Assembly (NCBI GenBank): GCA_016906335.1
Contig: JADEYG010000012.1
Location: 1,324,408 to 1,388,407 of the forward strand
DNA: 64,000 nt
Direction: 5' to 3'
Origin: Novakomyces olei
Lineage: Eukaryota > Ascomycota > Novakomycetes > Novakomycetales > Novakomycetaceae
The stretch's first letter is position 1; each line of letters opens with the position of its first letter. This document shows, piece by piece, positions 10,499 to 22,361 of this stretch. The position numbers were made by a program, and so were the translations under genes. Below the pieces are notes generated by a model. It saw only the letters and a list, made by a program, of their open reading frames with translations. It did not search any database and was not told the origin of the DNA.

Positions 10499-11855
10499 AT
10501 GAACGGCCATGATTACCTATCAGAGAGTATTTTGATTATTGGAGCCGGCGCTTTTGGTAGTTCAACAGCGCTGCATCTTGCCAGACGCGGATTTAAAAAC
10601 ATTAAAGTTGTCGATCGATTTCCTGTACCTTCGTTTGAAGCCGCTTCGAACGATTACAACAAGGTTATTCGTGCAGATTACGCGTGTCCGTTATATACAA
10701 ATTTAGGCCGTGAAACACTAGACGCATGGACGGATCCCGACAATATTTTGTACGGGCTTTTTCATCGCTCTAAATACGTCCTTTCGGCAGAAAACGAATG
10801 CAAGCCGTTTTTGCAGCAGTCGATTCAAAACAGTCAAAATGTTGGTATATCCAACATTTCTATTGTTAAAAGCAGTGAAATTGCAGAGCTATTTCCTGGA
10901 GTCTCGAAAAATATTCCTTCTTCGTGGTTTAATTTAGTCAATCCTAACGCAGGATGGGCATTTGCGTCCGAGGCTTTGAAACGGATGGTTGAAGCTGGTA
11001 AAGCGTTAGGTGTCGACTTTGTTACAGGTGATGATGGATATATAAAGCAATTACTTTACGATGAAAACAAGGCTTGTATTGGTGCAATTTCAAACAGTGG
11101 AATTGCTCACGTTGCTGATAAGACAATCGTTGCAGCAGGCTGTGGTATTTCTAAACTATTGAACGCGGAAAAGCAACTTGTGTCTAAAGCTCATTGTTCG
11201 GCACATATTCAACTAGACGACGAGGAAGCCAAACATTATGAAAATTTGCCCATATTTTGCAATCTTGAGCAAGGTAACAATTTATGTTTGTTTTAAATAG
11301 GCTGCGTGCTTGTTGTCTAGTTTAATTTGTTATTTATCTTAATTTCTACCCTGTTTTGTTCACTAATTAACCAAAGGTCTTGTATTTCCCCCAAATGGCG
11401 ATAATTTGGTAAAAGTGTCTACCTCGCGGCTTATTACAAACTTCAATGGCAACTCTGAATCACACGCAATTTCCAGGTGGGATCATCCAGAGCTTGGGAT
11501 TCCGGATATCGTAGAGCATGAGATGCGGGATTTCGTAAGATGCATTCTACCTGAATTGGCTGATCGAGAATGGGCCAGCATAAGAATTTGCTGGGACGCA
11601 GACACTGCCGATGAGCATTTTCTTATCGGACCTCATCCCAATCACAGCAATTTGCACTTGGCTGGCGGAGGCAGTGCGCACGGGTTTAAATTCCTTCCAA
11701 TATTGGGTAAATATATTGCTGATTCTTTTGAAGGGATTCTTGACCCGAAAATAGCTAATGTTTGGAAATGGCGCCCGGGAGTAGAAGCAGATGATTCGTA
11801 TCATATTAGCTTGTCCGCTATTCGCCGAGACTTTTCTGATTTTCCTTTGAACTAA
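10499..11855 (+). CDS. FAD-dependent amine/fructosyl amino acid-type oxidase (DAO family), one intron
   Basis: Exons 10499-11273 and 11377-11855 give 417 residues. The 103-nt intron (GTAACA..AAAG, branch-like CTAATTAAC) is phase 1 and its removal joins two frames that align with the family. The N-terminal Rossmann motif is IIGAGAFGSSTA (G15, G17, G20). Later blocks are SSWFNLVNPNAGWA, IVAAGCG and the C-terminal CWDADTADEHFLIGPHP followed by LHLAGGGSAHGFKFLP. These match fungal monomeric sarcosine, pipecolate and fructosyl-amino-acid oxidases. Cys330 in RICWDADT sits where those enzymes hold FAD covalently. It would oxidise a secondary amine or glycated amino acid, releasing hydrogen peroxide. 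There is no clear peroxisomal C-terminal tripeptide (it ends PLN). The ATG at 10499 directly precedes the FAD motif. Confidence 0.88.
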
Positions 11856-12373
11856 ACAATCAAGTAGAATGTTTGTCTACTGCCATTTGAATAGTCGGTG
11901 GTTATACATGTTTGGTATATAGAACTGTTGGATTTTAATTTCGAATTTTAAATGTATGGTGATTTCCTGAAAAGTTTCATAATTTGACATACCGCTCTTT
12001 AGAAAGATTTTAAAGTCAATCCGAAACAAGTGCCAGCGCTTAGTCTATTTGGCACTAGTCCATATTATTGGAATTTATGTCGGAAACTAAGACTTATATG
12101 TAAATTAAATTGTTTAATAATAGATATATCCAAAGGCAAACAGTCTGATAGCCCACGTATATGAGAACCGTTTAATCGTCCAAATCCCCCATCGTTGCTA
12201 TTATACGCATAAACCCCTTCATAGACACTTTCTCTACCACTGATTCAATCATGTACAAATTGTAAACTTCAAAATGCCAAAACTTCTAAATTATACGCAA
12301 GAAATCAAAAAAGGGACCAAAATATCCGGGCACAGTTCTAAATATCTACAGCAGGCAATTGCTTGTTCTGAGT
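11856..12373. other. convergent intergenic, 3' ends of oxidase and regulator
   Basis: Both flanking genes end here, so the stretch carries only 3' untranslated sequence. No gene or repeat seen. Confidence 0.5.
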
Positions 12374-13950
12374 CTAGACAAGAGACAAGTTCCAGTGCTG
12401 AATACACTTGTCCCAAATGAAGGCGCTAGACCCAGGACCCCGTGGAAGCATATCGCATAAAGATAAATCGCTCCGTTTCCAAACAGTCTCTATCGCCTTT
12501 CCAGCAGTTTGAACATTTGATGAGGGAAACCATAAAGCTGCCACTGCCTCTATATGCTCCAATACAAAGGCTCTGTCGACTTCAGCGCAAAGGCAGCCTA
12601 CAACGAAAATAGCCCATAACGGATAAGGTCGGGCTTTTCCTTCAACCTTAATTTTGCGAAATTCGAGTAAGCAATCACGCACATATCCACTCAACCTCGC
12701 CGAGTTGAGCTCTTCGCCAAAGAGACCATGAAGGCATAATACTATAGAGGCCTTAAGACTGATTTTTCCGCAAAGCTCTATATATGGATCCCCGTATGGC
12801 TCTATCTGCTGCATTGAACAAAGCCTTTTGTACAAGACTAGGGGAGAAAAAGACGAGCGATCTTTCTGCACAATCCCCCGACATTCAAGAAGTATTTCGT
12901 GTAGAGTATCAATTAAACTGAACGAGCAAAGCCAACGTACATCAATTATAGAATTTTGAGTAAATTGCTCTTGAGGGAAAGGCCTCCAAGCAGCGACTGC
13001 TTCATCACAAAAGTCAGGTCTCTGCAGCGTCATCCCAACCACCTTACAGAAAAACATGAATCGTTCTATCAACGGTACCGATAGTCGAGCGTGCTGCATT
13101 ACGGCCAATGCTCCACGGAAATGAGCAACCCAATCCAAAAGACCATGATCTGCAATTTCGAGCGACATTAATGACGAAATTGCAACGAGCGTCATATTAC
13201 CGGCGCTACCACTTATTATAGAGTGTTCAACTGCCCGAATTGCCTCCTGTTTATACAAATAAAACTCTGGTACATATACTCGCCGTCTTTTTCCAAACTC
13301 GTGTGCTGCTAAAGCAAGCGAGGCATAAAGCACAGTCCGGTCCCCAGAACGTACCATCTCACGATGCTCACGCAGCGCAGAATAATCATTTTCGTACTTT
13401 CTCGGTAAATACTCTTCGCAATAGTATTGTAGTAAGATCTCTTCATTTTGTAACGTGGTGCAGTTAGGATTTGATTCTGTTGATAAAAGGCTTGGAATTG
13501 TGGATGTCCTTCTTGATGAAGAATCGTTGCCATCATTCAGACATGTAGGATTATATACTGGACCATCCAATGGAAAGTCCTTTTTTGAGAGAGGAATTGG
13601 TGCATTATCAGCAAAATCACTTGGATTGATGTTGATGAAAGCCCAGCAAACGGTGGTCGATTTCGAAGAGACAACTGGACAACTTCCTATGGTTTTTTGT
13701 TTCCATACCACAGATTGCTCATATTGGCAAACCGTTGATCGTTTGGAACAAACATCGCACGGATAGCAGCCTGAATTGTAAGAAATAACAAGAACAAAAT
13801 GAGAAATAGGACCAATAAGCTTCAAAATAGAGCTGGACCTAATTAACGACACAATTTACCATTACAACGAATCTTGCGCGAACGACAAGATTTGCATCGG
13901 ATTCGCAGTCGAGGTCCTTTACTGCTGGATGATTTCAGTAGTAGAGCCAT
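12374..13950 (-). CDS. Zn2Cys6 transcription factor, one intron
   Basis: Minus-strand exons 13950-13860 and 13770-12374 encode 495 residues. The 89-nt phase-1 intron (GTAAAT..TTCAG) splits the zinc cluster. After splicing the cysteines are C19, C22, C29, C35, C38 and C45, a perfect C-x2-C-x6-C-x5-C-x2-C-x6-C cluster with the basic stretch RSRKIR between the second and third. The rest is the Fungal_trans_2 type regulatory region (blocks EEILLQYYCEEY, LYASLALAAHEFGKRR, LVAISSLMSLEIADHGL). It is a nuclear DNA-binding regulator, convergent with the FAD oxidase, which makes that gene a candidate target. The intron was found from the missing first half of the cluster, and the fit is exact. Confidence 0.92.
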
Positions 13951-15262
13951 ATGCTAAAAATATGACAGTTGTAGTCTATTCACGTCGAAGAGCATTTGCC
14001 TGTCTAAACATACTGGCTTTGGTGAGTCATCAAGGTATTCGAACGTCTGGCTTTCACTTATTTGGATCTGTCACGCAAAGATTGTAAGTAACGCTAAATG
14101 CGTTGTTTATAGATAAGGCGCCCAAACCCTGACTAACCCTGGTCCTGAACAAAAATAATATTAACCCTAACTGACCTTTTTCAAAAAATATTTTTATTCC
14201 ATTTTACAGGCATGCTTTATGACTTGCGTGTGAGCTTTGGAAAGCCTTATGGCATTCTGAATTCTATTTGTAAATAATTGCTACTGCACCCGCTGAGAAA
14301 GCAAAAGAAAATAAAGCAAAAGACACGACTTCCTTGTGACTGTTGAAAGGTTGGCTATCATAGTCAGTCAGTCCTGAAGCAATATTTGTGATGCCGCGAC
14401 TAGATTCTTTGAAATCTGATCTTGGTCATTTTAAAATGTCGAGTCTGGAATACTAAAGTTGAGAACTAAATTGAAATTGCTTGCCGAAATTCCGTTAACT
14501 TTCTGTTTTATACAAATAATTGTAACCAATTAAGTCCAATGATTGTACGAGGAAGACTAGAATCAGATAACCCTCTTTAAGCCTGACCGAATTCTTTGTG
14601 AAACCGTAATATCAATCTGGACTTTACGATATGGTTCCAGTTCGTGTGGAAATAATTGAAATTTCCCGTACTTCCAATTTTTTGATATTGAACAAGAATT
14701 TGGCATCTAAGCTTTGATAAATTCGGTGATAAGCACATCATCGCAATAAGCAGGCTAACTAAGCCAGCCATTTCAGTGAGCCAAAGAAACTGTGTGGTAA
14801 AGGAATGCCCTGAGTTGAATAGAGTAAACTATTGTATAGACCGACATAAATCGCCATAAGCAGAACTGATTAAATCAGCTAATTAAAGCTTTTAATGTTA
14901 AATCAGATACGTTTGTAGAGCTCCACCACGAGAACGACTTGTCTCGCAACGCATCGATAGACAATACGACTTCAGCTGCACCTTCAAGCGTAGGAACTTT
15001 GTGACTTACCAAGTGCAGTAAGCGATACCGCTCATAACCCCAGTCACACAATATAGCGCTTGCTCTTTGCAGGCCAGTAACTCAAAACAAGAGCGAAACA
15101 AGTTGACAAAAAAGACGCATGAGAGGAAAATCAGAACATTAGACGCCTTTGACTATTAAGAGCAGTCAGCGGTAACCCGGGGTTTTTTAAAGCAAACTGC
15201 TTTTATGCCTACAAATATCCGTAGCGTAAAACTTATGACAAGTCTAATTCGAACATAAAAGT
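13951..15262. other. intergenic, no gene recognised
   Basis: About 1.3 kb with only short frames. At 14125-14180 there are scattered CCCTGACTAACCCTGG and TTAACCCTAACTGA stretches that look like degenerate telomere-type repeats on the minus strand, too few to call an array. Confidence 0.45.
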
Positions 15263-16084
15263 TTACGAAAGCTCATGCAAGGGTACAGCAAAACCCCGTA
15301 GCCTCGACATGACACACTGGCTATAATGCCATCGCAGCAGTATTGGGCTAGGCTTCTCATCGTCAGGAATGACAGGTGCAAACTGTATTTCATGGCCATG
15401 AAACCGGGCATAGCTGCGTAGAAAGCTGTGAATAAAATATCGTCCGTCTTCAACCCATATACCCATCTCGAACCTATCAAATCCCTTATGGGAGCTGCTA
15501 TCAAGAGTTAAGCCATTGATTAGATCGTAGAGTGAGATACGGAGTCCCGTGCGCTCAAAGTCGGTTAGTTCGTCAAGAAAAGACTGGCCTAGGCTAAATG
15601 GCACTATATGGCAAGCCTCCACATCAGTCCGCGAGAGTGTCAGCATGCTTCGGCCAGTGTCTCGCGAAAAACACTCAAGGCGGAATAAAGACTGCAATTC
15701 CGAACTCCTTGAAGACCTGCTGGTCGTAGATGCACTATCGCTTATTGGTAAGGTTTTGAATCGAGATTTTCCCTGAGGCCCAGGCCGAAATTTGATGTCC
15801 TCCGCCTTGGGAAATAATAAACTGTACGTAGCGGCAACCAGCTTGTCATCAGAATTGCATGGTGAATCGCCGAGACGCAAATCAAATTCGTCCTGGTGAT
15901 TCTCAATGCTTGCGGTCAAAGCGCTTTTCAAGTACGCGACGGTAGAAACTCTTGGTGATCCCGCCTCTGTGCAAAATGCCAAAGGAATAGCAAGAATAAG
16001 TTCTGAGCTAGTATTCACGACGCGCACAATAGGTGGGCGTTTCCAATCGACAATTGTTGTTTTGTAAATCACATTTCCAGGCAT
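15263..16084 (-). CDS. HNH-nuclease-like protein, family member H2
   Basis: The 273-residue intact single-exon paralogue of H1 begins at an ATG aligned with the family start. The order is the same: N-terminal domain (IVRVVNTSSELILAIPLAF), KFRPGPQGKS, a Ser/Arg linker (STTSRSSRSS), FSRDTGRSML, ACHIVPFSLGQSF, INGLTLDSSSHKGFDRF, GIWVEDGRYFIHSF, LLRWHYSQCVMSRLRGF. HNH residues (His of ACHI, Asn of NGL, His of SHKGFD) are all present. The Cys usual after RDxG is Ser, so a structural site may be lost. It points toward the left and is flanked by long gene-poor stretches. The function is unrecognised beyond the HNH fold. Confidence 0.82.
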   Translation of the reverse strand: MPGNVIYKTTIVDWKRPPIVRVVNTSSELILAIPLAFCTEAGSPRVSTVAYLKSALTASIENHQDEFDLRLGDSPCNSDDKLVAATYSLLFPKAEDIKFRPGPQGKSRFKTLPISDSASTTSRSSRSSELQSLFRLECFSRDTGRSMLTLSRTDVEACHIVPFSLGQSFLDELTDFERTGLRISLYDLINGLTLDSSSHKGFDRFEMGIWVEDGRYFIHSFLRSYARFHGHEIQFAPVIPDDEKPSPILLRWHYSQCVMSRLRGFAVPLHELS

Positions 16085-16854
16085 ATCGCTGTGCTACTGC
16101 TAGGTAAATGGATCTCTGTCTAATCCGTACAGACAAACCTCCTTCTGGAGGATGCTTACTGCACGTAAAGGTGCAAAGTATGAGATCTACTCATTGTTGG
16201 AATATCGCTGCAATTTCAAGCATTTGCATTTTGGAGTACTATAGTATAAAATCGTGAAATACACTTAATACTATGAACAATTTTTTTGGCATTGTATTGT
16301 GGAGAGCAAAACATGTGCCGTATTTGTGTTTACGTGTTTACAATAGTATTATGGCTCTGTACCGAGCGTGAAATGTGCCGCTAAAGTCATGCGGCACTTG
16401 AAACATTTATGACGAATTTTCAAATACAATTTGAAACTTACCTATTTTTTTCTGTTTGCACTGGTTGCCACCTCACCCAATCTCTCGCTACCTACATTTT
16501 ACTTGACAACAACTAGGACAGCAGCGTTTTCTGCCGTCTGTGATCAGATGCTTCAACCAGAAATACTTGGTGGACGTCTATTATTTGAAACTTTATTGAA
16601 ATTTCAAATTTGATATTGAACGTATTTTCGGCCACATTCAAATTAGTGCGGTATCGTACCAGCGTAGAAGCCGTAACCTTTTGGTGAATTATCCGATAAC
16701 AAGAATATATGGCCGGCTGACTATCGAAATGCTTCTTCCCTATTTTTACTGCTGTACCGCAGTCTTTTTGTTATTATTAGTAGGAAAAATATATGTGATA
16801 TAATCGATATATATGAACTGGGGAGGTCACTTTGAGAATCGCGAATAATAACAA
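16085..16854. other. divergent intergenic between two HNH family genes
   Basis: The shared 5' flank of H2 (minus) and H3 (plus), 770 bases, AT-rich. TATA-like runs (ATATGTGATATAATCG and ATATATATGAAC) occur just before the H3 start near 16790-16815. No gene seen. Confidence 0.5.
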
Positions 16855-18028
16855 ATGAGACGGAAAAGCTTGAAGCGGGCCAGAAAAGCCGAACATCGAG
16901 AGACACTGGATACAGAAGAAACCAAAGCAAAACAAAGCAATGACTTATACTCTACAGGGCAGAACTCGGTTGCTGCTGCATGTTCGTTTAAGCCTGAATC
17001 ATTTGCTACTGCGGTAATTGCATGGCTTCGCTCAACAACATCAGAGTCTGTCTCTGTTGTATCTAATTCAGGTGTGACTATTTGCGCAATCCCAGCAGCC
17101 TTTATACAGGACATTGATCATGCTGATTGCCAATATCTAATATTTGTTGTTTCTTCGATTGTGAAGAACAAAGGGACATTAGAATTGAACGGCGTGAAAT
17201 GTGGACTTCAGGAAAAATTACAAATCGCGTCTTACACTTATAACATTAAGGGTATCTTCGTTTTACCTTTCATCCCCTTTAATGCTTTAGATGACTGCGG
17301 TATTCAGCTACACGAAGGCCCAGAGTCCAAAAACCCTGCATTGCCTTTCAAACGGCCCAATATCGACGAATATTCGTCCACATATAGCAAATCTTCTCGA
17401 GATTCTTCTACTCAAGTAAGGTTTCATTTACCTTGATAATGGCAGTGTTCTCCTAATACGTATTTTGCTTAGAACCGATTCCGAAATTTGCTTGGATATA
17501 GAGATGGTGGTTGCCTCATATCGGGCCTTTCCATGATCAAAGACGGATGTGAAGCCTGCCATATTATCCCAAAAAGCAGAGGCAATGAAGTAGGTTTGGT
17601 CTTTCGTAAATCTTCTTTACCATTTATGCTTTAATTCATTTTCTTTAATAAATTGGGGCTTTATGTTTCAGCTTACCGAGTTTCTGTAGCTTCTTAGGCG
17701 ACTGTTCCAAGACGCTATCGCATTAATGGTGGATATTGACGACATCCGGAATGGACTCATATTGGAATCTGGACTGCATAAGCAGTTCGACAAATACAAA
17801 ATTGGGATATATTATAGGGTACTCCTAGCAAAATGTTTCTAAATGCTAAATTCTTTGAAGGATGGCGATTACGAGATACATTGTTTTGAGTATTTTCCTC
17901 AGTATCATGGGCAAAAGTTAAGACTTAATACAAATTACCGTGAATACTGGCCTTGGAAGGAATGCTTAGATTGGCATTACAGGCAATGCGTAATGGCGCG
18001 ACTTCGTGTTCATTCTTCTTTTATTTAG
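16855..18028 (+). CDS. HNH-nuclease-like protein, diverged four-exon member H3
   Basis: Exons 16855-17415, 17473-17589, 17690-17818 and 17861-18028 give 324 residues. All three introns (57, 100 and 42 nt) are phase 0 with GT..AG ends. The last two bring together conserved blocks: YRDGGCLISG, EACHIIPKSRGNE, IRNGLILESGLHKQFDKY, KIGIYY, YEIHCFEYFPQYHG, LDWHYRQCVMARLR. The second intron is taken to end at CTGTAG (17689), because an earlier AG at 17671 would put a stop in frame. The N-terminal third has a basic leader (RRKSLKRARKAEHRE) absent from the paralogues, and the RPGPQGKS box is replaced by HEGPESKN. HNH residues are intact. It is the only member with introns, so it may be closest to the ancestral gene. 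Exon structure is predicted, not proven. Confidence 0.68.
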
Positions 18029-18433
18029 CGGGGATACTTGGTATCGCATATGAGGGGTCTACATGAACTTTTGGCATGTCATATTGTGCCATACAGCTTG
18101 GGAGGGTCTTTCCTCGATAAGGTTACCGGTTATGGCGATGGAGGACGTCAGATCAGCTTATCTAGTGTTAATAATGGCTTAACGCCGAGTAGAAACTTGC
18201 TTTCAGTGTTTGACCGGTACCAATTAAGTATTTGGGTGGAAGATGGGGAGTCTTATGTTCACCCATTTTTCGCTCGCCAGGCCGAGTTTCACGGGGAGCG
18301 GCTTAAATGATTCGAGGATGGGTCTGCCAGCGAAAAGCCTGATCCGCAACTGTTACAATGGCATTACTAGCAATGTGTCATGGCGCGGATTCGAGGTTTC
18401 AAAGTTTCTATGCCGGCTGACGATCCCTCCTAA
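18029..18433 (+). pseudogene. 5'-truncated HNH family copy with two nonsense codons (H3')
   Basis: It starts abruptly, one base after the H3 stop codon, at the family's RDxGGCLVSH region and runs through ACHIVPYSLGGSF, NNGLTPSRNLLSVFDRY, SIWVEDGESYVHPF, then KPDPQLLQWHY and CVMARIRGFKVSM. A Trp codon has become TGA (about 18308) and a Gln codon TAG (about 18367), and the second HNH His is Leu (NLLSVFD). The N-terminal half is missing. It is closest to H4 by eye. Clearly dead. Confidence 0.82.
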
Positions 18434-19577
18434 ACCGCGAGTGTTCTACTGAAAGGATCCTATCAGAATGCTTTTTGCAGTCCTACCTCGGTTTAATTAT
18501 TTTTTTATACAATGTATTATAATGAGGCGAGAAAATATCACAGGACTTTAATGTTCATATTGATTTTACTTTTTGATGCCCTTCTAAAAGGTTTCTTATA
18601 TTTCTTCTTATAGTTCATTTAATCTATTTTGAATATTGCCATATTGTTTTGATTCATAAGGATATTTTCTATCTCTGCAGACTGAATAGTATGAATTCTG
18701 GTTCAAAGCCATAATGAAAATTGTATCTTGGACCATTTGGCTTGGTACCAAGATCTACCTCTACATAGCGTTTAAAAGGGAGAGTAAGTCTGGGCTGGTA
18801 AGACAATTTTTTTTTGAATATTCAAATCATCTCCCGTGAGGCAATACAGTTTCGAACACTAATCTTTGCTTTTTGGTATGGACGTTTTTGTAGTAAGCTG
18901 CTATGCAGAAAGTGAACACTTTTGATATAAAGACTTAAATTTTAGAATAATCTCAATACCTTTTTTGTCACTTTTGTTTCAGGTATTTTAACTTTATCAA
19001 ATCCGGATAGTAACCAGGTCCAAAAACAGACATGCTGAAGCGAGAGCATTACAAGCGTGCTCGAAACAACGAAAACTTTCTATAAACTCCAGGACAAACT
19101 TTTCACATCTCTATACATTATTTCCCTCTATAGACGTATGCATTTGCCTATACATAAATTTACGCGAAACCACAATGGAATCGAACTGGAGCATGCAAAA
19201 TGGCCATTTCGGCTTGAACATCCAGCGGCGAGAACTGGTGGTGGGTTAGTAACCATGGATGAAATGGAGCACACAAAAAAATTTTCAGTGCCACTAAACG
19301 AGAGCGAAACAAAACCGTTGGAGAAAAACAATATATAATAGGGCATCAAAAAAAATAGTAAAAGAATGAAGAAAATTCAATGCTGCTAAAGCACTAGAAT
19401 CAGAAGCCTATGCCCAGTCCGCTCGCCAGCGCACTTTTTTCATTGTCCGCAAGTGAATGCTCCAAAAACACTTTTTGCAAGTAAAAAAAAATGTCATGCG
19501 TGTATAGAGCTTTCCGCCCAACACCCAGCGGTCGCTTATCAAGCCCATATCGCCCAAATACTCCAGGCAAGCACCTC
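18434..19577. other. intergenic, no gene recognised
   Basis: About 1.1 kb, AT-rich. A 93-codon frame at 19057-19338 has no recognisable domain and overlaps an equally open minus frame, so it is not called. Confidence 0.45.
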
Positions 19578-20414
19578 CTAGAATGGAGCACGATTAATCA
19601 TGGAAACCTTAAACCCCCTAAACCGCGCCATTATGCACTGCTGGTAATGCCATCTCAGTAGAACTGGGTCGGGCTTTTCCGTGGCCTGGACATCAACAAA
19701 CCATCTGAGCCGCTTCCCGTGATAACGGATTTGACCACTGAGAAAGGAATGCACATAATATTCGTCTCCTTCGACCCATATGCCAAACTCATAACGATCA
19801 AAAACAGAGTGTAATCCTTTGCTTAAACACAAGCCATCTTTGACACTGTAGAGGCCTATTCTGGGCCCATTGTTCTCATAGTCGGTCACACGATCCAGGA
19901 AAGACTGTCCCAGGCTGTAGGGCACGATATGGCAAGCCTCGAGTTCCGAAATATTTCTAATGTGCGAAACCAAGCATCCCCCAGAATCACGGCCAAAAGT
20001 GGCCAAGCGGAACGTCGATTGCCGAGCCGAGCTTCGTGAAGATCTACTCACTGTCGACTGAGAGGGTACGGTCGAAAGGTTCTTTGAGAGCGATTTTCCT
20101 TGCGGCCCGCTTCGAAATTGCATTTCGCGCGCCACTGGGCGATCTAAAACATACGTCGCAGCTTCAAGCTCATCACTGGGACTGCAGAGTTTGTTCCTTA
20201 TGGAGATTTGCAGCTGTTCGCGATCGCCGTCGGTCACGATCACGCTGTCCACAATAAAGTAAAGAAATTGCACAGTTCCGACAGAACTGCAACGGGCCTT
20301 TTCAATAAATAGAAAAGGCACAGAGGCAAACTCCACTCCATCAGAATCCACCAGCTTGATAGAATTTCCTCCCCATGCCTCTACGCTAGTTTCATAGTCA
20401 AGCGAATGTGCCAT
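19578..20414 (-). CDS. HNH-nuclease-like protein, family member H4
   Basis: The 278-residue intact single-exon paralogue starts at the ATG at 20414 (MAHSLDYETS); the frame extends upstream only from GTG. Blocks are DYETSVEAWGG, QFRSGPQGKSLSKN, STVSRSSRSSARQS, FGRDSGGCLVSH, EACHIVPYSLGQSFLDRVT, LCLSKGLHSVFDRY, FGIWVEGDEYYVHSF, LLRWHYQQCIMARFRGFKVSM. The Asn of the NGL step is Asp (KDGL), seen also in H5; some HNH families tolerate this, so activity is uncertain. The orientation is opposite to the H3/H3' pair to its left. Confidence 0.82.
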   Translation of the reverse strand: MAHSLDYETSVEAWGGNSIKLVDSDGVEFASVPFLFIEKARCSSVGTVQFLYFIVDSVIVTDGDREQLQISIRNKLCSPSDELEAATYVLDRPVAREMQFRSGPQGKSLSKNLSTVPSQSTVSRSSRSSARQSTFRLATFGRDSGGCLVSHIRNISELEACHIVPYSLGQSFLDRVTDYENNGPRIGLYSVKDGLCLSKGLHSVFDRYEFGIWVEGDEYYVHSFLSGQIRYHGKRLRWFVDVQATEKPDPVLLRWHYQQCIMARFRGFKVSMINRAPF

Positions 20415-21407
20415 AGCACATTGGGGAGAGAGGGCACCTGCCGACTCAAAGATACGCACCCATGTATTACTTGTAATATATAAATTATGTACACTAAGAT
20501 TTGGCCCTGATTAGGTTAGGCAGAAATTACAGCTAAATATAAAACTTAATTTGGGAATATGGAGAGACGTAAGAATATATTCCATTCAAGACGGACGGAA
20601 TCATGGCAAACCTCCATTTAGGCGCAACATGATGATTTTCTCACAGGTCAAAATGATCTGCAGGTCAAAATGATCTGAATTTAAAAGCAGTTACGCGAAC
20701 TTGGACAGCTATTTGACAGCGTCCGCAAAGAGTGAGGACTGGGGGAAAGACGTACGCGTTTGGTACTAATACATCGGTGCTGGTTGCGACAGTGTGCTTG
20801 CTTTTGTGAACGTGCAGCAAGGTTTTTGGGTGACGTTTTGTTATCAATGGTCTGATTGCGTCTAATCTTGTGGCGATTCGCCAGATAGGTTATAAGCTCA
20901 TATAACGAGAAGTGGAACGATGCACAGGGCCGCCCTATAATTTCAGTACGCACTAAGAATGCGCGCGTTAATCACAGACGCGTAATGTCCAACAGCAGCT
21001 CTTGCACAATCAGCCGTATGAATGTTCATCTCGGCGGTAATACGGATTGAGATTGCTGGAGGGCCACAGTATTTTGCAGATCAGTTTTCAGTATAGTCCA
21101 CCCGTTCTTTGGCGGATTATAGTGTCAAGTCTGCTAGGTCAAGCTCACGATTTGAAGCGTTAGCTATACATCCACTAGCCGAAATAATTAAGGATTAGGT
21201 AATCCAGCTTAAATTGAGTTTTGATTATTTTCGTCTCGGATTCTTTTAACAAAGTACTCAATCCTGAGACTCACGGCTCTTGTAAGACTTGGTGCAGAAG
21301 CAAACTTTTGATGCTATTTGCTCCTGGCTGATTGTTTTGAATTTTCAAAGTAGTTTATTATTGCGCTAAAAAACTATGGAAATCTACATAAAAAAGACCT
21401 CAATACT

Positions 21408-21515
21408 CACCGGCACATCTCATATGACACTGATGAATTAGATTCACCGCGTGTCAGTATAAGAGGTGTCGGTCAGAGGGATCTCTAAGGCACTGACGTG
21501 TCATATGCGCCGGTG
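21408..21515. repeat. imperfect inverted repeat, about 25-bp arms
   Basis: The left arm begins CACCGGCACATCTCATATG and the right arm ends CATATGCGCCGGTG. ATGACAC and GTGTCAT also pair. The loop holds further GTGTC/CACTGA words. It could be a small foldback remnant or a binding-site cluster. No target-site duplication was found. Confidence 0.55.
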
Positions 21516-22229
21516 GACGTTGTGACTCTATTATTGAACGAATACACACAAGAACGGTGCAAATAGCAATCAGAACAATAAGAGTGGGTCACCAGCGGTA
21601 AGGTCCTGCTGTGAGCACTAGGCCAGCGGTGTCCCTCCAAGATCAACTTTCAAATCCATAGTGCTCCAGCTCAATACAAACAAGATCAAGCCTGAGAGCA
21701 CCCCCAGCTGGCTATACAGCACAGAAACTGATGAAGCTCGATCTTGCTGTACAAGCGGAATGGAAATCAGGCCAATTCATGGAAAACCGTGTTCCAACGC
21801 ATACAACTGCCAAATACCAAATCAACTAGCCCAAAGCCACCCCTCTATGCCTAGCGGAAATCTGCCCAGTCCTAAAGCCACAGTCGGCGATAGCGGTAGT
21901 CCTTGTCCGGGCCTGAGACATAGAGGGGCCCCGAACGTGCCGTCTCCAAAGTCAATGCAGGGCCAAAAAATCACCGAAAAACCTGGAAAGACTCCAAAAA
22001 AGGGAGAAAAGGCCACGCCGGTATCGAACACCCATTACCGAGCGGAAAACAAGCCCTGAAACCACAGGTTTGAGCGGACAGAGTCCGTACCCCGGCTAAA
22101 GGTGATTTACCAGGTAACAAACAAGTGCGGGAAATAGCGTCCGGACCTCGGGATCCCGAAGGATGGAGAACTGGGGGAGCGAAACCACCTGGCTTTATAC
22201 CCTGGGCAAAAGGCCTCTGGCAAATTAGC

Positions 22230-22361
22230 AATCACAGAAACGTTCTAATGTCCTCAATTATGGTTGCGAAAACGTGTAAAATACTCAAAAAATTCGACGA
22301 CAATCACAGAAACGTTCTAATTCCCTCAATATTTATTCCGAAAAAGTGTAAATTTGCATGA
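22230..22361. repeat. two-copy imperfect direct repeat, 72-bp period
   Basis: AATCACAGAAACGTTCTAAT starts at 22230 and again at 22302. The copies continue with similar CCTCAAT, CGAAAA and GTGTAAA words, about 55-60 bases each. No coding signal. Confidence 0.8.

Noticed and set aside
14118-14180. Interstitial telomere on the minus strand
   Set aside because: Only isolated CCCTGA/CCCTAA words separated by unrelated bases; not an array.
17672-17689. In-frame stop in H3 suggesting a pseudogene
   Set aside because: Using the next AG (CTGTAG, ending at 17689) as the acceptor keeps the same phase and removes the stop, so a live four-exon gene is the simpler reading.
21661-22059. 132-codon frame in a GC-rich block
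   Set aside because: No domain, biased proline/serine/lysine content, and the opposite strand is equally open.
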